Source of the DNA: Saccharibacillus sp. JS10
GTDB lineage: Bacteria > Bacillota > Bacilli > Paenibacillales > Paenibacillaceae
DNA: 64,000 bases
Direction: 5' to 3'
NCBI RefSeq assembly: GCF_024436065.1
Contig: NZ_JANFNS010000001.1
Coordinates: forward strand, 806,001-870,000
Part shown: in pieces, positions 17,678 to 26,566 of the stretch
Position numbering within the stretch: the stretch's first letter is position 1
Layout of the letters: every line of letters begins with the position of its first letter
Program-made: the position numbers and the translations under genes
The notes under the pieces: model-generated
What the model was told of the DNA's origin: nothing
Databases searched by the model: none
The model's input: only the letters and a program-made list of their open reading frames with translations

Positions 17678-19876
17678 ATGAAATCCCAAGCGAAATTTCG
17701 CCCGGACTTCTGGCTGCTCGCTACGGCACTGATTGCCCTGTTTTTGAATGGATGGAATATCTGGGAAGAAAATTATTCCAACACGTATTACACCGTCGCA
17801 GTGGCGAGCATGATGGAGAACGTACATAACTTCTTTTATGCTTCGCTCGATTCCGCTGGGTCGGTTACGGTCGACAAACCACCGGTCGCATTCTGGATTC
17901 AGACGATCAGCGCATTAATTTTCGGATTGCATGGTTGGAGCGTGGTTTTACCGCAAGCTTTGGCAGGCGTAGGCTCCGTGATTCTGGTGTATCTGCTCGT
18001 CAAGCCTTCTTTCGGCGTCTGGGCTGCTCGATTAGCCGCAATCGGAGCCGCGTTCACGCCAGTAGCGGTTGCGGTTAGCCGCACGAATAATATCGACAGC
18101 TTGTTGGTATTCACGCTGATGCTTGCGAGCTGGTTGTTGTTCCGGGCGGTGCGAAAAGGCGGAATGTGGAGCCTGCTCGGCGCGTTTGCCGTGATTGGTA
18201 TCGGATTCAATATGAAAATGCTTCAAGCGTATATGGTACTCCCTGCTTTCTATCTGTTTTATCTATTAGCTGCTAAGTACGGTTGGAAAAAGAAAGTGAT
18301 GTCTTTGATTGCGGCTACCGCGGTCGTAGCTGTTGTCTCCGTCTCGTGGGCAGTTATCGTTGATTCTGTACCCGCGAGCGAGCGACCGTTTATCGGCAGT
18401 AGCGGAACGAACTCTGTGCTCAATCTGGCTTTCGGTTATAACGGGGTATCTCGCTTGACCGGCGACCGCAGTACAGGTGCGGCAAGCGGTTCGGATCAAG
18501 GCTTTGGAGGTCAGATGCCGAACTTCGGAGGACAATCCCCTGCCGATGACGGTGGCGGACGCGGCAACTTCGAAGGATTCGGAGGACAAGGCGGAATGCC
18601 TGACGGTCAAAACGGCGGAGTCGGCGGGATGAACGGTGGAGGAATGTTCAACACCGGCGAAGCAGGCCCGTTGCGTTTATTCCAAGCCGAACTTTCCGGG
18701 CAAGCAAGTTGGCTGATTCCTCTGGGTCTGATCGGCGCATTCGCTATACTGGCAAGCTGGCGTCGACGAAATTTCACCGATAAGCACAAAGAAATTATTT
18801 TCTGGTTAGCTTGGCTTGTTCCTGTCGCAGGATTCTTTAGCATCGCAGGCTTTTTCCATCAGTACTATCTCATTATGCTAGCCCCGCCAGTCTCGGCATT
18901 AGCGGGTGCGGCAATTACAGAAATGTGGGATGCCTATCGGAACCGGGAAGGATTTGTTTCATGGTTATTACCTATATCCATCCTTGTAACAGCCGGATTC
19001 TCTTGGTTTATCCTTCATCCATACGACGACACGATCGGCAGCTTCTGGTCAATCGGCGTATTGATTCTGGGCATCGCTGCTGCCGGATCGCTAATCGCAT
19101 TCCAGCGCAGAGATTATAGTCGCTTGAGGCAAGCTTCATTGATCGCAGGGCTTGCCGCTATGTTGATCGGTCCGATTTATTGGTCATTCACACCGATCGT
19201 CTATGGCCAAAATGCGCAACTTCCGGCAGCCGGACCAGACGGTGGAAGTGCAGCATTCGGTGGAGGCAGGCGCGGAAACTTCCCAGCTTCGGCTCAATTC
19301 GAAGGAGGAATGCCGGGCGGTAATCCTTCAGCGACAACGGGTGATAACGCGGCAACTGACCCATCCGGTGCTGACAGTGACTCAACGCTTAACCCTACGG
19401 AAAATGCTCCATCAGGATTAAGTAGCGCAATGCCAAGCGGATTCCCTGGACTGAATGAGTCTGAATCGGCTAATCCAAAATTGCTCGCTTACCTGCGTGA
19501 ACATAACACAGGCGAACCTTATCTGATGGCAGTCACCAATTATACGACAGCTGCGCCTTACATGATCGACGAAGGCGAAAGCTTGGTTATCCTGAATGGC
19601 TTCAATGCCTCTGACCAAGTCTATACGCCTGAGACACTCGAAGCTCTTGTACGTAGCGGCAAAGTCAAATATTTCTTGCTCGGCGGCGGAATGGGCGGAG
19701 GTCGAGGCGGCAATTCCGAGGTCACGGCTTGGATCACCGAACAGGGTACCGAAATTCCGACATCTGAATGGCAAGATAACGCAGACGCAAATCCCAACAC
19801 TTCGACTGCCGATACCCAAAATCCGTTCGGAGTCAGCAATACCCTGACTTTATATGAAGTAACGTTACCGGAATAA
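17678..19876 (+). CDS. Membrane glycosyltransferase, ArnT/GT39-like (YkcB family)
   Basis: A 732-residue integral membrane protein with about 11-12 hydrophobic segments, related to B. subtilis YkcB/YycA. This GT-C family uses polyprenyl-phosphate sugars and transfers the sugar outside the membrane. The first loop has the acidic motif YSNTYYTVAVASMMENVHNFFYASLDSAGSVTVDKPPVAFW, matching the metal/substrate site of ArnT-like enzymes (DKPP). Two Gly/Asn/Asp-rich low-complexity insertions (about 265-325 and 515-585) and a C-terminal extracytoplasmic domain (LLAYLREHNTGEPYLMAVTNY...) are typical of this subfamily. It is the first gene of a cassette with GT2 and galU. AAGGAG precedes the ATG by 12 bases, slightly far. 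Confidence 0.88.
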   Translation: MKSQAKFRPDFWLLATALIALFLNGWNIWEENYSNTYYTVAVASMMENVHNFFYASLDSAGSVTVDKPPVAFWIQTISALIFGLHGWSVVLPQALAGVGSVILVYLLVKPSFGVWAARLAAIGAAFTPVAVAVSRTNNIDSLLVFTLMLASWLLFRAVRKGGMWSLLGAFAVIGIGFNMKMLQAYMVLPAFYLFYLLAAKYGWKKKVMSLIAATAVVAVVSVSWAVIVDSVPASERPFIGSSGTNSVLNLAFGYNGVSRLTGDRSTGAASGSDQGFGGQMPNFGGQSPADDGGGRGNFEGFGGQGGMPDGQNGGVGGMNGGGMFNTGEAGPLRLFQAELSGQASWLIPLGLIGAFAILASWRRRNFTDKHKEIIFWLAWLVPVAGFFSIAGFFHQYYLIMLAPPVSALAGAAITEMWDAYRNREGFVSWLLPISILVTAGFSWFILHPYDDTIGSFWSIGVLILGIAAAGSLIAFQRRDYSRLRQASLIAGLAAMLIGPIYWSFTPIVYGQNAQLPAAGPDGGSAAFGGGRRGNFPASAQFEGGMPGGNPSATTGDNAATDPSGADSDSTLNPTENAPSGLSSAMPSGFPGLNESESANPKLLAYLREHNTGEPYLMAVTNYTTAAPYMIDEGESLVILNGFNASDQVYTPETLEALVRSGKVKYFLLGGGMGGGRGGNSEVTAWITEQGTEIPTSEWQDNADANPNTSTADTQNPFGVSNTLTLYEVTLPE

Positions 19877-19916
19877 CGATTCCGACGAATTCCCATTTTT
19901 CAAGGAGGCGAATACG

Positions 19917-21188
19917 ATGAATAACCAAGCGAAAATTTCCGTTATTATCCCGATGTACAATGAAGAAGCGGTAATCGCCGAGACGTACCGCCGTTTGTCG
20001 GACGTGATGCGCCGAACTGGAGAAAGCTACGAATTGCTATTCATTAACGATGGAGGCGTAGATCGCTCGCCAGATATCATCCGTGAGCTAGCGCTTCGCG
20101 ACGAATCGGTCAAGCTGATCGACTTCTCCCGCAACTTCGGTCATCAGATCGCAGTTACCGCAGGCATGGATTACGCTTCCGGCGATGCCGTTGTGATCAT
20201 TGACGCGGATCTGCAAGATCCTCCGGAACTCATACTCGATATGCTGGACAAATGGCGTGAGGGATACGAAGTGGTCTATGCCAAACGTTCCAAACGAAAA
20301 GGCGAATCTTTGTTCAAAAAGTGGTCGGCATCTCTCTTCTATCGTATTTTGCATGCTTCGACCGAGGTGCCGATTCCTGTCGATACCGGTGATTTCCGAC
20401 TGATCGACCGCAAAGTCTGCGACGAGATGAATCGTCTCGGCGAACGCAATCCTTTTGTACGCGGATTAGTGAGCTGGACCGGATTCCGTCAGACTGCGAT
20501 CGAATACGAACGCGATGAACGGCTAGCGGGCGAAACGAAATATCCGCTCAAAAAGATGATTAAACTTTCGCTAGACGGTCTAACTTCCTTCTCCCATAAA
20601 CCGCTTAAAATGGCAGGTTACGCCGGAGCCATCATGTCGGCGGGTGGATTTATCTATATGCTGTACGTCATAGCGGTCGCACTGTTCACGGACAGCACGA
20701 TGCGCGGCTGGGCTTCTACCATCTGCCTAATGCTGATTTTTAACGGATTCACGTTAATCATGCTTGGCGTAATCGGCGAATACATCGGACGGATTTATGA
20801 TGAAGTCAAAGGCCGCCCACTCTACATCGTGCGCGAAACGCAAAATATGCAGCGGACGCCTTCGCGTGAGATTAATGTTCGAACTCGTTTTGCGTCAGAT
20901 TCGTATGACCATACGCCTGTTGCCGCATCTTTCACCGTAAATCGCGAAATGAAGGCTGACCTATATGCCGCTCGTTCTGAGGGATATCCGAGTGAAACTT
21001 CGCAACCTGTCGCGCCGCGTTCGGGAAATCAAGTACCGAATGACGGACGTATTGGCGCCGTTCCTGTACATCATGCCAACATAAGCGACTCTGCTCCTTT
21101 CCGGGATCACGCCCATTATCCGACCGGAAAAAGATCGACTTCGAACCCTATTGCTCACCATAGTACAGGAAGAGGCGATCACCGATGA
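19917..21188 (+). CDS. Polyprenyl-phosphate glycosyltransferase, GT2 (YkcC/GtrB-like)
   Basis: A 423-residue GT2 enzyme that loads a sugar from a nucleotide donor on undecaprenyl phosphate at the cytoplasmic face. The catalytic domain shows SVIIPMYNEEAVI, the DXD-type metal motif in VVIIDADLQDPPEL, and DTGDFRLIDRKV; KWREGYEVVYAKR is family-typical. Two C-terminal membrane helices lie at about 235-260 and 268-292. Residues ~315-423 are an unusual polar, disordered tail beyond the ~310-320 usual length. It starts 40 bases after the GT39-like gene with AAGGAGG and overlaps galU by four bases. Confidence 0.9.
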   Translation: MNNQAKISVIIPMYNEEAVIAETYRRLSDVMRRTGESYELLFINDGGVDRSPDIIRELALRDESVKLIDFSRNFGHQIAVTAGMDYASGDAVVIIDADLQDPPELILDMLDKWREGYEVVYAKRSKRKGESLFKKWSASLFYRILHASTEVPIPVDTGDFRLIDRKVCDEMNRLGERNPFVRGLVSWTGFRQTAIEYERDERLAGETKYPLKKMIKLSLDGLTSFSHKPLKMAGYAGAIMSAGGFIYMLYVIAVALFTDSTMRGWASTICLMLIFNGFTLIMLGVIGEYIGRIYDEVKGRPLYIVRETQNMQRTPSREINVRTRFASDSYDHTPVAASFTVNREMKADLYAARSEGYPSETSQPVAPRSGNQVPNDGRIGAVPVHHANISDSAPFRDHAHYPTGKRSTSNPIAHHSTGRGDHR

Positions 21189-22096
21189 AGATCCGCAAAG
21201 CCGTGATTCCTGCCGCAGGTCTAGGCACCCGCTTTCTTCCGGCTACCAAAGCTCAACCGAAAGAAATGCTTCCGATTGTCGACAAACCGGCGATTCAATA
21301 TATCGTGGAGGAAGCGGTCGCGGCTGGAATTGAAAGCATCATTATCGTAACAGGTCGAAATAAGAAATCGATCGAAGATCATTTTGACAAATCAGTCGAG
21401 CTGGAGCAGCAGCTTGAAGCCAAGAGCAAACTGGACTTATTGGAAAGTGTGCGCTCAATTAGTTCGATGGCGATGATCCATTATATCCGCCAACGCGAAC
21501 CTTTAGGCTTAGGTCATGCTATTTTATGTGCAAAACAGTTCATTGGGGATGAACCTTTTGCCGTATTGCTCGGCGACGACATTATGGTCGCTGATCCACC
21601 CGCGCTTCGGCAAATGACTCATTTATATGAAGAAAGCGGTCAGCATATCGTAGGCGTACAACCTGTCCCGTATACCGAAGTTAATAAATACGGGATTCTG
21701 GTGCCCGGCACCTCGCAAGGTCGGATGCATATAGCGGCAGGTCTGGTCGAAAAACCAGCACCTCAAGATGCCCCTTCCAATATGGCGGTTATGGGGCGTT
21801 ATATTCTTAACCCTTCGATTTTTGAGATTCTCGAATCGATTCCTCCCGGTGCAGGAGGCGAATATCAATTAACGGATGCGCTACATGCTGCCTGCGCCGA
21901 AGAAGGGTTGCTTGCTCTGGAACTTGAAGGCGACCGTTACGATATTGGCAATAAATTTGGTTATATGAAAGCCATCTTGGAAATCGGTCTGCGCCGCAAA
22001 GAGCTGTCTCCGATGTTGCTAGAGTATCTGCATGAATTGGTTTCTCGTCCGGAATATGCGGTGAAAACCGCTTCTAGCGTTCAGGATATTGGGTAA
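21185..22096 (+). CDS. galU: UTP-glucose-1-phosphate uridylyltransferase
   Basis: A 303-residue GalU/GtaB that makes UDP-glucose from UTP and glucose-1-phosphate. Motifs: KAVIPAAGLGTRFLPATKAQPKEMLPIVDKPAIQY (nucleotide-binding loop and uridine pocket), ITGRNK-like VTGRNKKSIEDHFD, LGLGHAILCAK and FAVLLGDDIM (metal Asp), VEKP and YDIGNKFGYMKA. The ATG overlaps the preceding GT2 gene (ATGA), so donor synthesis is coupled to its use. B. subtilis calls this gtaB; another galU elsewhere in the genome is possible. Confidence 0.96.
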   Translation: MKIRKAVIPAAGLGTRFLPATKAQPKEMLPIVDKPAIQYIVEEAVAAGIESIIIVTGRNKKSIEDHFDKSVELEQQLEAKSKLDLLESVRSISSMAMIHYIRQREPLGLGHAILCAKQFIGDEPFAVLLGDDIMVADPPALRQMTHLYEESGQHIVGVQPVPYTEVNKYGILVPGTSQGRMHIAAGLVEKPAPQDAPSNMAVMGRYILNPSIFEILESIPPGAGGEYQLTDALHAACAEEGLLALELEGDRYDIGNKFGYMKAILEIGLRRKELSPMLLEYLHELVSRPEYAVKTASSVQDIG

Positions 22097-22155
22097 TCGG
22101 GGGATTGAAGGAATAGATTTCAAGTTCTAACGGACTTTTTACTTAGATTAGGTAT

Positions 22156-22197
22156 AAGGCTTGGTTCGCTGAATTGACGGCGAACTAAGCCTTTATT
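22156..22197 (+). terminator. Intrinsic terminator of the glycosylation cassette
   Basis: AAGGCTTGGTTCGC and GCGAACTAAGCCTT form a 14-bp stem with one mismatch and a 10-base loop, followed by TATTT, 60 bases after galU. Confidence 0.75.
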
Positions 22198-22207
22198 TGA
22201 TAGAGAG

Positions 22208-22379
22208 AAAAGTGCGAACCCCAAGCTCCCATGAAATCCCTGGGAGGTTCGCACCCCGTGCTACGTAAGGGATTACGTAGTTTTTGTTGTGTTTTTGTCC
22301 ACTTTTCGATAGTCTGAATTTGAGGTTCGCACTTTTGGGCTCTTGAAGCCTTGCGCAGTAAGGGCTGAAAGTGGGTGCA
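22208..22379 (+). promoter_or_regulatory. CRISPR leader of array 2
   Basis: This 172-base leader aligns without gaps to that of array 1; the stretch around 22277-22341 is almost unchanged. The 17-base inverted repeat is at 22208-22224 and 22320-22336 (one mismatch here), with the middle GAGGTTCGCAC copy also kept. It lies directly after the galU terminator. Confidence 0.88.
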
Positions 22380-22941
22380 GTCGCTCCCCGTGCGGGAGCG
22401 TGGATTGAAACATTTTGACCGAACCCGCGGTACCGACGCCTTTGGTCGCTCCCCGTGCGGGAGCGTGGATTGAAACCGTATCGACATCCAGCAGGTACAA
22501 GAACCTCTGGTCGCTCCCCGTGCGGGAGCGTGGATTGAAACATCTCGTTCATCACGTTCGTTAAAAACGTGTCATTGTCGCTCCCCGTGCGGGAGCGTGG
22601 ATTGAAACTCCGGTTGACTCAATGACCTCAACATCACCTGTTGGTCGCTCCCCGTGCGGGAGCGTGGATTGAAACGTTGTGCATCGTTTGGACTTCCGAC
22701 ATTAGCCGCGTGTCGCTCCCCGTGCGGGAGCGTGGATTGAAACGGGCGAGGCGACTGAGATCATTGCCAAAGTTGCCGTCGCTCCCCGTGCGGGAGCGTG
22801 GATTGAAACCCTATCACATTTAGCAATGGTTGCTATTGCCTTGTCGCTCCCCGTGCGGGAGCGTGGATTGAAACTCTTGCTTAAGCAGATCCAGATATTC
22901 TTTAGACGAGTAGCTCCCCATGGGGGAGCTTTTTTAAATTC
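22380..22941 (+). CRISPR. Type I-C CRISPR array 2 (8 repeats plus one degenerate, 8 spacers)
   Basis: Full 32-base repeats start at 22380, 22445, 22510, 22577, 22644, 22712, 22778 and 22843, all with hairpin loop CGTGC. Spacers are 33, 33, 35, 35, 36, 34, 33 and 35 bases. A ninth, decayed repeat at 22910-22941 keeps the hairpin but ends in a T run instead of ATTGAAAC. The array is 14 kb from the cas operon and has no cas genes of its own; the shared repeat and leader show that the same machinery serves it. Confidence 0.98.
22910..22935 (+). terminator. Intrinsic terminator formed by the degenerate last repeat of array 2
   Basis: AGCTCCCC, loop ATG, GGGGAGCT then TTTTT. It occupies the place of the terminal repeat and keeps its GCTCCCC / GGGAGC arms, so the terminator appears to have evolved from the repeat. 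Confidence 0.85.
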
Positions 22942-23080
22942 CTTAATCCTCACCAAACTCCCTCCTTCATCCTCCAAACCGTTGCCCAAGAAGCAGATAT
23001 GGGATACGATGCAAACAGACTCTTCCGCGGCTAAGCAGTAGGAATATTACGCCGGATCGGAAACAAAAAAGGAGAACCTC

Positions 23081-24271
23081 ATGACGCATAAACGCTACTA
23101 CGATTCTGCTTATTTACAAGAATGGACAACTGTTATTCAAGAGGTCATTTCAGATCCAAAAGGAATCTGTGTCCGCTTGGATGAGACAGCTTTTTATCCT
23201 GAAGGTGGCGGGCAACCCGGCGATTCCGGATGGATCGGAGAAGTTCGTGTCTTGGATACATGGAGCCAAAATGGCGAAGTCCTGCATCTCGTTGAAGCTT
23301 CGCCTGGCGAGCCGGGAAGCGAAGTCTTTTGCAAATTAAACTGGGAACGCCGCTTCGATCATATGGAGCAGCATAGCGGACAACATCTATTATCGGCTAC
23401 CATCTTGGGACTGATGCAGGCTGCCACGTTGAGCTTCCATCTCGGCGCCGATTACGCCACGATCGACGTTGAGCGTTCCGAATGGACGCAGGAAGAATTG
23501 CATGCGGTTGAGCGAGAAGTCAATATCCGAATTGTGCGTAATCTGCCGATTCGCAGTTATTTCGTCAGCAGCGAAGAAGCTGCACGCTTACCTCTCGTCA
23601 AAGCCCCTTCTGTCGAAGGCGAAGTACGAATCGTCGAGATTGAAAGCATCGAATATAACGCTTGCGGTGGAACACACGTGAGTACTACAGGAGAACTCGG
23701 TATCCTCAAGTTACTACGTGCCGAGAAACAAAAAGGACATCTTCGCTTAACTTTCAAGACGGGACTACGTGCGCTGGATGAGTTCGTCACACAGACAAAA
23801 GTACTGTCCACTCTCTCCTCCAAGCTCAGTACGCCCAAAGACGAACTGATCGAACGATTGGATAAACTGGTCGAAGAAGATCGCCGGAAGCAAAGCGAAT
23901 TGAACACTTTACAGCAACGACTAGATCAATATATCGCGGACGAATTACTGAATGAAGCTTTACGCTCAGAAGGCATTGTTGCTGAACTATTCAGCGATCG
24001 GAATGCAAAAGAACTACAAAGTCTTGCAACAACGATTGCCGCAAAAAACGCCGGGGTTCCAATCTTGCTTGGTTCATTAACTGAATTCAAATTCATTCTT
24101 GCCCACGGCGGCGAAGCCGATTTTTCTTGCGGTGCCCTGTTCAAAGAAACGCTATCGACTTTCGGAGGTCGCGGCGGAGGAAACGATCGATTGGCTCAAG
24201 CCGGCTTTCCATCGGCATCCGAATTCACGAATTTTTATGATATGTTAAAGCAACGTCTGAGTAACTTGTAA
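23081..24271 (+). CDS. alaX: Alanyl-tRNA editing protein AlaX (long form with DHHA1 domain)
   Basis: A 396-residue free-standing editing enzyme that hydrolyses Ser- or Gly-tRNA(Ala). The N-terminal beta-barrel (ETAFYPEGGGQPGDSG) precedes the zinc site HSGQHLLSA (about 107-115) and CGGTH (about 200-204). A coiled-coil linker (about 245-290) and a DHHA1-like domain ending GGRGGGNDRLAQAG complete the AlaX-L architecture. It lacks the aminoacylation domain of AlaRS. It begins after AAAGGAG. Single gene, following CRISPR array 2. Confidence 0.93.
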   Translation: MTHKRYYDSAYLQEWTTVIQEVISDPKGICVRLDETAFYPEGGGQPGDSGWIGEVRVLDTWSQNGEVLHLVEASPGEPGSEVFCKLNWERRFDHMEQHSGQHLLSATILGLMQAATLSFHLGADYATIDVERSEWTQEELHAVEREVNIRIVRNLPIRSYFVSSEEAARLPLVKAPSVEGEVRIVEIESIEYNACGGTHVSTTGELGILKLLRAEKQKGHLRLTFKTGLRALDEFVTQTKVLSTLSSKLSTPKDELIERLDKLVEEDRRKQSELNTLQQRLDQYIADELLNEALRSEGIVAELFSDRNAKELQSLATTIAAKNAGVPILLGSLTEFKFILAHGGEADFSCGALFKETLSTFGGRGGGNDRLAQAGFPSASEFTNFYDMLKQRLSNL

Positions 24272-24305
24272 ACAAAAAACTTGTGCAATTTTTTGATGTT
24301 TGACC

Positions 24306-24350
24306 TTGCCGTTTTGCTCACATACAAGCTACAATAGAGAATGATTCTCA
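24306..24350 (+). promoter_or_regulatory. Promoter with Fur-box-like palindrome before the ABC exporter
   Basis: TTGCCG (24306-24311), 18-base spacer, TACAAT (24330-24335). Directly downstream, covering the expected transcription start, is AGAGAATGATTCTCA (24336-24350), which matches the 7-1-7 Fur consensus TGATAATNATTATCA at 11 of 14 defined positions and is itself a near-perfect palindrome. Iron-responsive repression is inferred. Confidence 0.5.
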
Positions 24351-24405
24351 ATAACTATGGATCTAATCGTTAAATAGAGAGAAAAGAGGGATTGGCATCA
24401 ACATT

Positions 24406-26118
24406 TTGAAACGTTTCTTTGCTTTTTACAGACCTTATAAAGGGCTATTCATTTTGGATTTCTGTTGTGCGGTCTTCGCGGGTCTGCTTGAGCTTGCTTT
24501 TCCGATCGCCGTCAATACGTTCATCGATGATTTGCTTCCCGGCGGAAACTGGGCTTTCATTTTGTGGGCTTGTATTGGATTGCTGGCAATCTACGCGCTA
24601 AATACTGCGATGCAGTATGTCGTGACTTATTGGGGACATATGCTCGGGATCAATATCGAGACGGACATGCGCAAAAACCTTTTCGCTAAATTACAAAAGT
24701 TGTCGTTCCGTTTTTATGACAATCACAAAACCGGTCATTTGATCGGTCGGGTCACGAACGATTTGAACGATATTGGCGAACTTGCTCACCACGGGCCGGA
24801 AGATGTGTTTATCGCGGTCATGACTTTAGTCGGTTCCTTTATTTTGATGTACAGCATCAGCCCGGAACTTGCCATTATTACGTTTATCGTGATTCCCGTG
24901 ATGGCTTGGATGATTATTTTCTTCGGTCGCCGCATGACTCGTACCTATAGTCGTCTGTTCGGCAATGTCGGGAATTTCAATGCGCGAATCGAAGATAATA
25001 TCGGCGGGATCCGCGTCGTACAATCTTTTGCCAACGAAAAACATGAAAGCCAGCTATTCGATGTCGAAAATCAAGATTTCCGTAAAACAAAGCTTCTTGC
25101 CTACAAAACGATGGCAGGCAGTATCTCTGTCAACTATATGATGATGCGCTTGATTAGCGTACTTGTGCTGATCTTTGGCGCTTGGTACTTTATACGCGGC
25201 GAAATTCAGATTGGCGAATTCGTTGCTTTCCAATTGCTGGCGAATGTCTTTTTCCGTCCAATCGAAAAGATCAATGCGGTTATCGAAAGTTATCCAAAAG
25301 GCATCGCGGGCTTCCGTCGTTATCTTGAAATTATGGATACCGAACCCGATATTCAAGATCGTCCTAACGCCAAATCTGTCGACTCTTTGCAAGGCGAAAT
25401 TCATTTTAACAACGTGTCGTTCGGATATGAACAAGATCGTCCGATTTTGGATCAGATTAGTCTACAAATTCATCCCGGTGAAACGGTTGCTTTTGTCGGC
25501 CCTTCGGGTGCGGGTAAAACGACGATCTGTAGCTTGTTGCCACGCTTTTATGAAGTTCAAAGTGGCGCGATTACGGTAGATGGTCTGGATATTCGAGACA
25601 TGACGCTGGAATCGCTACGTAAGCAGATCGGGATCGTGCAGCAAGATGTCTTCTTGTTCTCGGGTACGATTCGTGAAAATATTGCGTATGGCAAGCTGGA
25701 TGCTTCGATCGATGAAATTTGGCAAGCTGCCGAACGTGCGCATATGGCAGATGTCATCAAAGCTATGCCGGAAGGCATGGATACTGTAATTGGCGAGCGC
25801 GGCGTGAAGTTATCTGGAGGACAAAAACAACGTATGGCGATTGCTCGGATGTTTTTGAAAAATCCACCGATTCTCATCTTGGACGAAGCAACATCGGCAC
25901 TCGATACAGAAACCGAACTTGCGATTCAAAAGTCTCTTGCCGAACTGTCGGTGGGTCGCACGACGCTTGTTATCGCTCACCGTCTGGCTACCATCAAGAA
26001 TGCAGATCGCATTATTGTCGTCAATAAAGATGGGATCGCCGAAGAAGGCAAACACCACGAGTTGATTGAATCCGGCGGTATTTATAGTCGTCTGCACGAA
26101 GCACAGTTTGGCAATTGA
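24406..26118 (+). CDS. ABC exporter, fused membrane and ATPase domains
   Basis: A 570-residue half-transporter. Six membrane helices occupy about 1-310; the ATPase has Walker A GPSGAGKTT (about 368), Q loop IVQQDVFLFSG, signature LSGGQKQR, Walker B ILILDEATSALD and switch AHRL. It should act as a homodimer exporting a lipid or drug-like compound. The start is TTG; the AGAGGG before it is 15 bases away, and an ATT five codons earlier is a less likely alternative. A Fur-box-like site on its promoter suggests a metal- or siderophore-related role, which is inference. A YtxH-like gene follows 40 bases later. Confidence 0.9.
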   Translation: MKRFFAFYRPYKGLFILDFCCAVFAGLLELAFPIAVNTFIDDLLPGGNWAFILWACIGLLAIYALNTAMQYVVTYWGHMLGINIETDMRKNLFAKLQKLSFRFYDNHKTGHLIGRVTNDLNDIGELAHHGPEDVFIAVMTLVGSFILMYSISPELAIITFIVIPVMAWMIIFFGRRMTRTYSRLFGNVGNFNARIEDNIGGIRVVQSFANEKHESQLFDVENQDFRKTKLLAYKTMAGSISVNYMMMRLISVLVLIFGAWYFIRGEIQIGEFVAFQLLANVFFRPIEKINAVIESYPKGIAGFRRYLEIMDTEPDIQDRPNAKSVDSLQGEIHFNNVSFGYEQDRPILDQISLQIHPGETVAFVGPSGAGKTTICSLLPRFYEVQSGAITVDGLDIRDMTLESLRKQIGIVQQDVFLFSGTIRENIAYGKLDASIDEIWQAAERAHMADVIKAMPEGMDTVIGERGVKLSGGQKQRMAIARMFLKNPPILILDEATSALDTETELAIQKSLAELSVGRTTLVIAHRLATIKNADRIIVVNKDGIAEEGKHHELIESGGIYSRLHEAQFGN

Positions 26119-26158
26119 ATAGATCTGGGTAATCTTCGATAAGGAGATGATACATCCG

Positions 26159-26443
26159 ATGAATAAATCGACAAACAAACGCACAGCAGCTATTGTGATC
26201 GGTACATTGGTTGGAGCGAGTATCGCCTGGTTTTTCACTTCGAATCGGAGTGCCGGAACCAGAGGTCGAATTGCCGAAATCGCTGTTCAAACGAAAGAAC
26301 GTAGCGTCGAACTCAGTCATGAAACGGTCGAAAAAACAAAAGATTTGATCGCTCTTAGCCGTGAAGTGAATAGCGACGAGGATTGGATCCAAGCGATTGA
26401 GCATGTCGAACTCGATGCAGAGAAATCGACGATTCAAAATTAG
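26159..26443 (+). CDS. Small YtxH-like membrane-anchored protein
   Basis: A 94-residue protein with one N-terminal membrane helix (TAAIVIGTLVGASIAWFFT) and a charged helical tail, similar in plan to YtxH/gas-vesicle-like general stress proteins. The ATG at 26159 is preferred to one four codons earlier because AAGGAGATGA then has normal spacing. It is 40 bases after the ABC exporter and is followed by a terminator. No biochemical role can be assigned. Confidence 0.75.
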   Translation: MNKSTNKRTAAIVIGTLVGASIAWFFTSNRSAGTRGRIAEIAVQTKERSVELSHETVEKTKDLIALSREVNSDEDWIQAIEHVELDAEKSTIQN

Positions 26444-26455
26444 TATGTATGATTT

Positions 26456-26484
26456 GAAAAGCGCCCTTCTCGGCGCTTTTTTTT
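26456..26484 (+). terminator. Intrinsic terminator
   Basis: AAAGCGCC, short loop, GGCGCTTTTTTTT, 13 bases after the small YtxH-like gene. Confidence 0.9.
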
Positions 26485-26566
26485 ATTCTTTTGCCCGCTG
26501 GCTCTGTTCATCCCCGCTTCTCTGGGTAATACTAAAGAAGAAACCTTTTGGACTGGAGGCTTACCT

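Noticed and set aside
22412-22909. Self-targeting spacers
   Set aside because: By eye no spacer of either array matches another place in this window; a full-genome search would be needed for a firm statement.
22999-23034. Eleven-codon leader peptide upstream of alaX
   Set aside because: No ribosome site, no attenuator hairpin after it and no codon bias suggesting regulation.
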